Positions 57,481 through 64,000 of a DNA stretch of 64,000 bases are shown one piece after another (position 1 is the stretch's first letter; each line of letters begins with the position of its first letter). Position numbers and translations under genes: made by a program. Source of the stretch: Boswellia sacra (Eukaryota > Streptophyta > Magnoliopsida > Sapindales > Burseraceae); the NCBI GenBank assembly GCA_013180625.2, contig SNVD02005031.1, positions 124,001 to 188,000 on the forward strand. The letters are read 5' to 3'. The notes beneath the pieces were generated by a model, which was not told the origin of the DNA, ran no database searches, and saw nothing but the letters and a program-made list of their open reading frames with translations.

Positions 57481-58450
57481 GCTTGGGTTAGACGAGGTGG
57501 TCATTTGACAAGGCAAGAAGAATCAGTTGACAAAAGGGCTGATCCAATAATAACAATGCTGAAATGGTCAAATTAAGAGCTGATATGACCGTACTCCAAC
57601 AACAAGTGGCTTAACTCATTGAAGCACTCCAAAATAGGCCCAAACATTTGAACCAGATACCACTCGAGAGTAATGGTAATGGTGATGATGAGATAACCAA
57701 GGTAGAGATAGGGAAAAAAGCCCAATCAATCAATAGAAGCCTGAATTGGTCAAGCAGTTGGCTAAGGACATGGAGAAAGTCTAATCCTCTTAAAGAAGAA
57801 GGGGTTAAAAGGGGTTAAAGACTTAGACAATATCCTACTCATTGCAGATAATGATTTGCAGCCAAAGTTTTGCCTACTAGACTTGCCTAAGTTCAATAGA
57901 GAGGGTAACCACAAGACGCACTTGAGACAGTATGCAGTTGTCATGGCCAGCACTCCTTTATTAAAACAGTACATCTTAAAGTACTTCATGCTATCCCCAA
58001 AAGATGATACAGTAGTATGGTACCATCACCTCCCCAAGACAGTTCGAGAACATGGGAGGAGCTTTCTTAACAATTTGTAGAGCAGTACCGCCACAACACC
58101 TAACTAGGGGTAACCTTGAGAGACTTAGAGATGACGCTTCAGAAGCCCAATGAGACCTTCTCAAAGTATCTAGTCTGTTGAGGGTCACAAAGAAGAACTA
58201 GGACTATATGGTGATTAATAGAGCCTATACCTTCATTAGTGATAGGCTGGCAGGCTCTATCATTAAAACTTTTGAAGACCTATATGATTTGGGCATTCAA
58301 ATAGAAGATTTGGAGGCCAGGCAAAAAAGAAGCAATAATAACTATCTTGGAAGAAGTCAAGGGCAGTATCACCAAGCTAGTGGGTCTAGCACGAAGCACA
58401 TAGAGGTGAAAGTTGTCACCCAGCAAAGGAAGTTTAGCTATTTGGGATGA
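57481..58450 (+). pseudogene. Tat element gag
   Basis: Decayed gag. The best segment, 57856-58080, reads LPKFNREGNHKTHLRQYAVV, LKYFMLSPKDDTVVWYHHLP and REHGRSFLNNL, the retrotransposon gag pattern of Tat-type elements. A second piece (58208-58450) reads FISDRLAGSIIKTFEDLYDL. Several stops and shifts separate the pieces. Confidence 0.65.
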
Positions 58451-59760
58451 CCATTATCTATGATCTTTGCAATAGTAAGAACTGAGGGGATATTACAGCC
58501 ATTGCCACTAAGAGAGCTTCCAAATCTATTACTAAGGAATTAGAGGCATCAAAAGAAGTATGAATTCCACCAAGTGACCGAGCATGGGATTGATGATTGC
58601 ACTCATTTTCATCACGAGATCCAAGATTTTATCGACGAGGGCTAGATTCCTGACCTAGAAACACATGAGCCTAATACAAGAAGCAATCTATTAGCCAATT
58701 ACAATCGAGTACCTCCTCTACTGATCAAAATGCTTGGGTCGGGCTTGACTAAGAAGCAAGTCATGAACTCTTTTGAAGAAAGTAGGCTGAGTAGGGCTGA
58801 GATGGCCAAAAGAAGGGAGAAATCCAAGCTTGAACAACAAGAAGGGTCTACTAGAAAGGTGGCCACGAAGAAGAACTTTAAGATTGAAAAGCCCAAGACT
58901 GAAGAGCCCAAAGGTCAAAGAGCATAAGTTTAAAGAACCCAAGGCTGAAAAGCCTAAAGAAAAAGAGCCCAAGGAGATCATTGAGAGGGTGAAAGACGAG
59001 CCCATTCCTTTTGCAGCTAAGATCTACACCAAGAAGGGTGGATGGACCAATGTTGCAGTAAAGGGAGCCAAACGAAATTTGAAACCTAAATTTGTGTGTC
59101 CCAATGACAAAAAGGAGGAAAAGCCAAGAAAAGAAAAAGAAGAAGAAGAAGAGAAGTTGATGTGACCTGTACCAAGAGTAAGTCCACATCATTGAGTGCC
59201 TTTGCCATACAGTGGATGGCCAGAAAAGGGTCTAGAAGAGGCTCACCACTTAGAAGGCTTAAGGTAAAAAAGGGTGGCGAAGCTAGGAAATGGAAACGAG
59301 TTAAGAACCTTGTGTAGAGAGAGAGTTTACCTAGAAGGTGTAAAAAGTGAGAGTCATGAAAATTTGGGATGACATTCCTAAAGTCAAGACCTTTCCAAAC
59401 TTTTGTGTTGACTTTACTAGTGATGAAAAAGAACAAGTAAGACTTGAGGGAGAAACACATGAGGGAGAAACATTAAGGGTGAGAATGTCTAAGGAGTGAC
59501 AAGGAGTGTGAGATTTTACAATGAGAAGGAGAAAGAGAAGGAGAAGGAAAGAAAAACTGAAAAGATGGTCGAGAGAGGCAAAGAAGTTGCCAAGGAAGAA
59601 ACCAAGAAAGAAGAAGAAGACCATGTCATTAAGCAATTAAAAAAGACCCAAGAGAATGCTAGCATTTCAGATTTATTGATATCATCCCAAAAGCATAGAG
59701 ACGCCATGGCAAAGGCTTTGGTAGAGGTGGAAATATCAATGACTATTACTACAAATTAAA
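58451..59760 (+). pseudogene. Tat gag-pol linker, Lys/Glu-rich
   Basis: A long charged region between gag and protease. It has repeats of KPK-E/EPK words at 58860-58980 and runs of Lys and Glu at 59100-59160 and 59520-59620. Frames are broken repeatedly. Tat-lineage polyproteins have a long poorly conserved linker here, so no separate function is proposed. Confidence 0.5.
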
Positions 59761-60384
59761 CGGTGACCACTATAACCAACGGAACACCCAAGAGGGTAAA
59801 TGAGAAGGGTGTAATCACATTCACCAATAAGGATCTGCCTTTCGAAGGAAGGAATCATGACAAGCCATTATTTATTATCGCAGAGATTGGTGGGAAGATG
59901 TCCCCTTGTATCATGACAAATGATTGATCTGCCATCAACATTATGCCAAAGAAGATTTTGCACAAATATGGTTGATAAAGATGAGCTTGAGCTTTGTAAG
60001 ATGGTGATAAAGGCCTATGATGACTCGGAGAGGAGTGCCATTGGGATCTTTAAGGTGTTAGTGAAGACTAGGCTAATTGAAGTAATGACAAAATTTATAG
60101 TTCTTGACATTTCGGTTACCTTTGCTACTTTGTTGGGACGAGTATGATTCCATCCACTTGGTGAAGTCCCTTCCACACTACATCAGAAGATTCGGTTCAA
60201 CGTGGATAAGGAGATTGTGAATGCGACTTCAACTATTGCACTAACTGCTTTAAATGTTAAGGTTGGAGAGATACCTTACATGGGAGGCTTTCATGTAGAC
60301 ATGATTGACGAAGTTAGCCCAATTTTCACTGGAATAATGAAGAAACAAGGATATTTGCTAGAAATTGGGTTCAGGAAGAATTGA
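59761..60384 (+). pseudogene. Tat element protease
   Basis: The stretch ITFTNKDLPFEGRNHDKPLF leads to the active-site region, which now reads MTND-stop-SAINIMP where this lineage has a D-N-G-S-A-L-N motif. The Asp is lost and a TGA replaces Gly. Downstream, KMVIKAYDDSERSAIG and VTFATLLGRV, then GEVPSTLHQKIRFNV, match the second half of Tat proteases. Clearly dead. Confidence 0.65.
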
Positions 60385-60954
60385 CGTGGTTTACCATTCC
60401 TTCTAAATTTCAAAGGCCAAACTTCTAGAAGAGGTTTTGGTTATGAGTCTGATGGGGAAGAACATGACTTTGAGCCTAAGAAGGGGAGATTCATCAAGTT
60501 CATCAAAGCCCAAGATACGAAGTATGTGGGAGTGTTAAGCCATGGGTTTTCAAGGGAATGTTGAAGCCCGGGTTTGAGATTTTCAAGGATATCCTTCAAG
60601 CAGGAATCTCCAAGGGGAATGATTAGGTTGAGGAAATGGAGAAGATGGCCATCAAGGGGGAGAAGCCTCAAGATCAAGCACCACCAATAGACTCTTCCAT
60701 CGACCTTACCATCTTTATCGAGGAAGGAATCAAAGATGTATTTTATAAAGATGCATTTCTACTAATCTTTTTGAAGAAGTGGACATTGTTTATGTTTCTA
60801 AATTTGATGCAATAAAGAATCAGTTTGCTTACTTGCTTGATGTCTTTTCTAATGGCTTTGTGCATCATAATTTGTATTTCACTAGCATATTTGACATCAA
60901 TGCCATTTAAACTTATAACATTAATCGTGGTACAATCGAAAAACCCAAGAACAT

Positions 60955-61760
60955 ATGTATTACACTCGATACAACTCCTGGAGAGAGAAAGAGAGAGAGA
61001 GATTTGAAAAATTATTAAAGAAACATGAAGAAGTCTTCGCTTGGTCTTATAATAACATGCTTGGAATTGAAAGAAGCATCACTCAGCATACGATTCCAAC
61101 ATATCTGCACATAAAGTTGATCCAGCATAAGTTGAGAAGGTTGAGACCGGAATAGGCTTAGAAAATGAAGGAAGAAGTTTCTAAGCAGATTAAAGCCAAG
61201 TTTTTAGAAGTGGTGAAATATCCAGAATGGTTAGCTAATATCGTTCTAGTGCTAAAGAAGGATGGAAGTGTTCGAATTTGTGTCGATTATCGAGACTTGA
61301 AATAAGGCCTTACCAAAGGATAATTTTTCTTTGCCTCATATTGATGTGTTAGTGGATAGCACTGCCACCAGCGTGATGTTTTCCTTTATAGATGAGTTTT
61401 TAGGATACAACCAGATAATGATCGCCGATGAAGACAAGATGAAAGACGATGCTTATTATAGAATAAGGAACTTACTATTGTAAGTGATGCCTTTCAAGTT
61501 GAAGAATGCAGGGGTCACTTACGAATGAATGATGACGACACTATTTCTTGATAGCATGCATAAGGAGATAGAAGTTTATGTGGATGACATGATGGTGAAA
61601 TATGGGACTTGAGAAAGTCACTTTGAAACTTTAGATAGGTTCCTAAAAAGGGTGAAGAAATACAAGTCACGACTAAATTCGAAGAACTGTATCTTTGAAA
61701 GTCACCTCCGGGAAGTTGTTGGGGTTTGTAGTTGGCAAGAAAGGGTTAGAAGTAGATCCA
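60955..61760 (+). pseudogene. Tat element reverse transcriptase
   Basis: RT pieces are spread over frames. They include HEEVFAWSYNNMLGIERSI, ANIVLVLKKDGSVRICVDYR (61231-61300, RT motif with VDYRDL), and YVDDMMV (near 61575), the catalytic box in the nucleotides GTTTATGTGGATGACATGAT. Frequent stops make it inactive. Confidence 0.7.
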
Positions 61761-62430
61761 GACAAGGTTAAGGTGATTACAGAGATGCCATCACCTAAGA
61801 TAGAAAAGAAGTTCGACGTTTTCTCAGAAAGATCCAATATATCAGTTGGTCCATTGCCAAATTAATGACAGTTTGTGCTCCAATCTTAAGGCTTCTAAAG
61901 AAAGATCAATTGGTGAGTGGACTGACCAATGCCAAGATGTATTTGAGAAGATTAAGAAGTACTTGTAGAATCTGCCAGTTTTGAGATCGTTAAAACCTGG
62001 CAATAATTTGATTCTCTATTTTGCTCTTAAGGAAGAGGCCATTAGTGCTATGCTAGCACAAGAAGATAAGAATGGTATAGAGCATGCTGTCTATTATCTT
62101 ATTTTAGCAAAAAGTTGCTACCGTATAAGACAAAGTATATTTACATGGAGAAAACATGCTTAGCGATGGTCTAACTCTCAAAGAAGTTGAGGCAATATTT
62201 TCAGTCTTATAAGATTAAGGCTGTCTCAAAAAAGGATCCGATGAAGTATCTTTATGAAGCATTATCATTGGTAGGGAAGCTAGTAAGACGGCTGGTCCAG
62301 TTGTTAGAATTTGACATTGAATATGTTACTAAAAAGGTGGTGAAAAGAAGAGTAGTAGCAAAGTTTTTGGCCATGAATCTAGTCGATGATGAGGACTATT
62401 GGAGTTGGAATTACCAGATGAGCATCTGGG
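61761..62430 (+). pseudogene. Tat element first RNase H
   Basis: Pieces ILYFALKEEAISAMLAQEDK and PMKYLYEALSLVGKLVRRLV, then LEFDIEYVTKKVVK, correspond to the gypsy-type RNase H region. It is broken by stops and shifts. Confidence 0.6.
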
Positions 62431-62439
62431 GTAGTCTTG

Positions 62440-62860
62440 ACAGTGGGGTGAAGGATGTTCTTTGACAAAGATGTCAATCGATATGCTGTTGGAATCGAAG
62501 TTATTCTACTATCACTAGCTAAATAAGTAATTCCATTCAGTAAGAAGTTAGAGTTTAAAGCCACCAACAACATGGTTGAGTATGAAGCTTGTGCCTTTGG
62601 TGTAGAAGTTGTGATTGCAATAGATATTGATGAAATAGAAGTGTTGGGAGATTCAAAACTAGTCTTCTCTCAGACCAATGAAGATTAGGATCTATGGGAA
62701 GGAAGGTTGAAGCCGTAGCTTGACCATATTAGAAGATTGATTAGGAGATTTAAGTAGCGTACCTTCACCCATCTCTCTAGAAATGAGAATTAAATAGCTA
62801 ACGATGTAGCCTCTTTGGCATCAATTTGGGTAAATACACAAGAATTGTTGGTGAGACCAA
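62440..62860 (+). pseudogene. Second (archaeal-type) RNase H of the Tat lineage
   Basis: After the first RNase H comes a second RNase H-like domain: MFFDKD (first Asp), ATNNMVEYEACAFGVEVVIA (Glu), IEVLGDSKLVFSQ (Asp) and a tail ANDVASLASI. This dual RNase H arrangement is diagnostic of the Tat/Ogre clade of Ty3/gypsy elements. Four or more stops are in the way. Confidence 0.75.
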
Positions 62861-63039
62861 TAATGATATAATAAGAATGGGGTCCTTATTATAAGGAACC
62901 CTAAGTAATAGTGACCAAAGTGGATGAAAAGTCATGGTTTTATGACTTGAAGAGATACCTCGAGAGGATTCTACCAAATAAGACCAACGAGAAGAAAGGG
63001 TTGTACTATGAAGATTGGCTTAACAATTTAATTGTCATC

Positions 63040-64000
63040 AATGAGTCATGTACAAGAAAATGTCAGAAGGGATGCAATTGAGATGTGTTGATAAGAAAGA
63101 AGCAAGAAGGCTTATGAAAGAAATCCATAGTGGTGCATGTGGGCCACACATGAACAGACTAATGCTTTCGAAGAAGATAATGAGAAAAGGCTTTAATTGG
63201 CTAACCATAGAGACAGATTGTGTCCAGTTTGTGAAGAGGTGTCACTAATGCCAGATCAATAGAAATTTGATTCATTAACCACCCTTGGATTTACAAGAAA
63301 TGATAGCACTATGGCCCTTTATTCCATAGGGCATTGACATTATAAGGAGATAAGGCCATCAGTCCCTAATGGACATCGATATGTAGTAGTGGCAATCGAC
63401 TACTTTGCCAAGTAGATAGAAGCTTAGTCCTACAATAAATTTGAGGCAAAGTTGGCGGCAAAGTTTATTAAAAAGATTATCATATGTAGATTCGAAGTGC
63501 CAAATCATGTCGTAACAAAAAATGGGGTTCATTTCCAGGTTGAAACTAAAGCCTTATTTGAGAAATATGGGATTGAACATCATAAGTCGTCTCTATGTAG
63601 GCCACAGATGAATGTACTAGTAGAAGCAACCAATAAAAACATCAAGATGATGTTGGCCAAGATGATACAGACATACAAAGATTGGGCAGAGAAGCTGGTG
63701 TTTGTGTTATGGGGTTTTAGAACAACACCTAGAAGTTTGATAGGCATGATGCCTTTCTCATTGATGTATTGTTCAGAAACGGTCCTACCAATTGAGATAG
63801 AAATGAAATAAGCGAGAGTTTTGATGAAAGTAAAAATGCCTAAAAGGCAATAGATTGACAATAGATGTTAAAAATTGCCTTTGATTGATGAGAAAGGAAT
63901 GAAAGCCAGATATCATATGCAATTATATCATAAACGGGTTGCTTGAGACATTAACAAGAGAATAAAGGCCTGGAAGTTCAAGGAAGGGGAATTGGTCCTT
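63040..64000 (+). pseudogene. Tat element integrase (runs off the window)
   Basis: The zinc finger region (EIHSGACGPHM through CVQFVKRCHXCQ) leads to a degraded core: VAIDYFAK, then VTKNGVHFQ where SDNGTHF is usual (the catalytic Asp is Lys), and VEATNKNIKMMLAKM with Glu. The frame 63452-63811 is open for 119 codons (RTTPRSLIGMMPFSLMYCSE). The C-terminal piece ends at KAWKFKEGELVL at the window edge. Confidence 0.75.

Noticed and set aside
58718..59707. Several long minus-strand frames rich in Phe, Leu and Ser
   Set aside because: They are the reverse of the Lys/Glu-rich linker of the Tat polyprotein (AAG/GAG codons read as CTT/CTC).

Overview
This window is nuclear DNA from a plant, most likely a dicot. 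It opens with the last two exons of a plastid-type fructokinase. Everything after that is AT-rich intergenic DNA packed with plant-type transposable elements: Athila-like and Tat-like Ty3/gypsy, CACTA, MULE, PIF/Harbinger and MITE-like repeats. Introns use plant-style GT..AG borders, and I see no bacterial gene structure, tRNA gene, rRNA gene or CRISPR array. Species cannot be named from the sequence alone.

Layout. 1-1412: 3' end of a fructokinase gene. 1413-4774: intergenic, with a minus-strand gypsy pol scrap inside a 400-bp-period duplication. 4775-14503: element 1, an Athila-like LTR retrotransposon with a 1538-bp RT/RNase H deletion. 14504-15590: remains of a minus-strand gene resembling TSR2. 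15970-20215: 5'-truncated CACTA element with two multi-exon pseudogenes and subterminal repeats. 20216-30550: AT-rich DNA with a duplicated 93-bp unit holding an organellar-23S-like core, GC-rich MITE-like repeats, a terpene-synthase scrap and a 2.5-kb foldback. From about 31.9 kb to 52.9 kb runs one MULE transposase pseudogene. It is split first by a PIF/Harbinger element (34459-39983, TSD TTG) and then by element 2 (40523-52912, TSD CTAAG), a second Athila-like copy. Element 2 is itself interrupted by an unrelated solo LTR (47196-48608, TSD TGTAT). 53028-64000: a decayed Tat-lineage element with a second, archaeal-type RNase H. An antisense solo LTR of the element-1/2 family sits in its leader (55717-57103, TSD ACTAG), and the element runs off the window.

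The most unusual content is shared by elements 1 and 2. Between the end of integrase and the 3' LTR, where Athila-type elements usually carry an env-like ORF, both encode two extra proteins. The first is a small basic, cysteine-rich protein (182 codons) whose layout resembles the nucleic-acid-binding/silencing-suppressor proteins of carlaviruses. The second is an intronless, full-length homologue (216 codons) of LONELY GUY (LOG), the cytokinin-activating phosphoribohydrolase, preceded in both copies by a conserved TATA-like box. Both genes are at the same place in two independent insertions, so the module was part of the mobile family before these copies landed. Both copies are now broken, by different lesions. 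A retroelement carrying a hormone-activating enzyme next to a possible silencing suppressor is the best candidate here for an undescribed system; its function is inference.

The two Athila-like copies act as mutual references: most breaks in one are intact in the other, which allowed deletions, frameshifts and nonsense changes to be placed by direct comparison. Percent identities were not computed.
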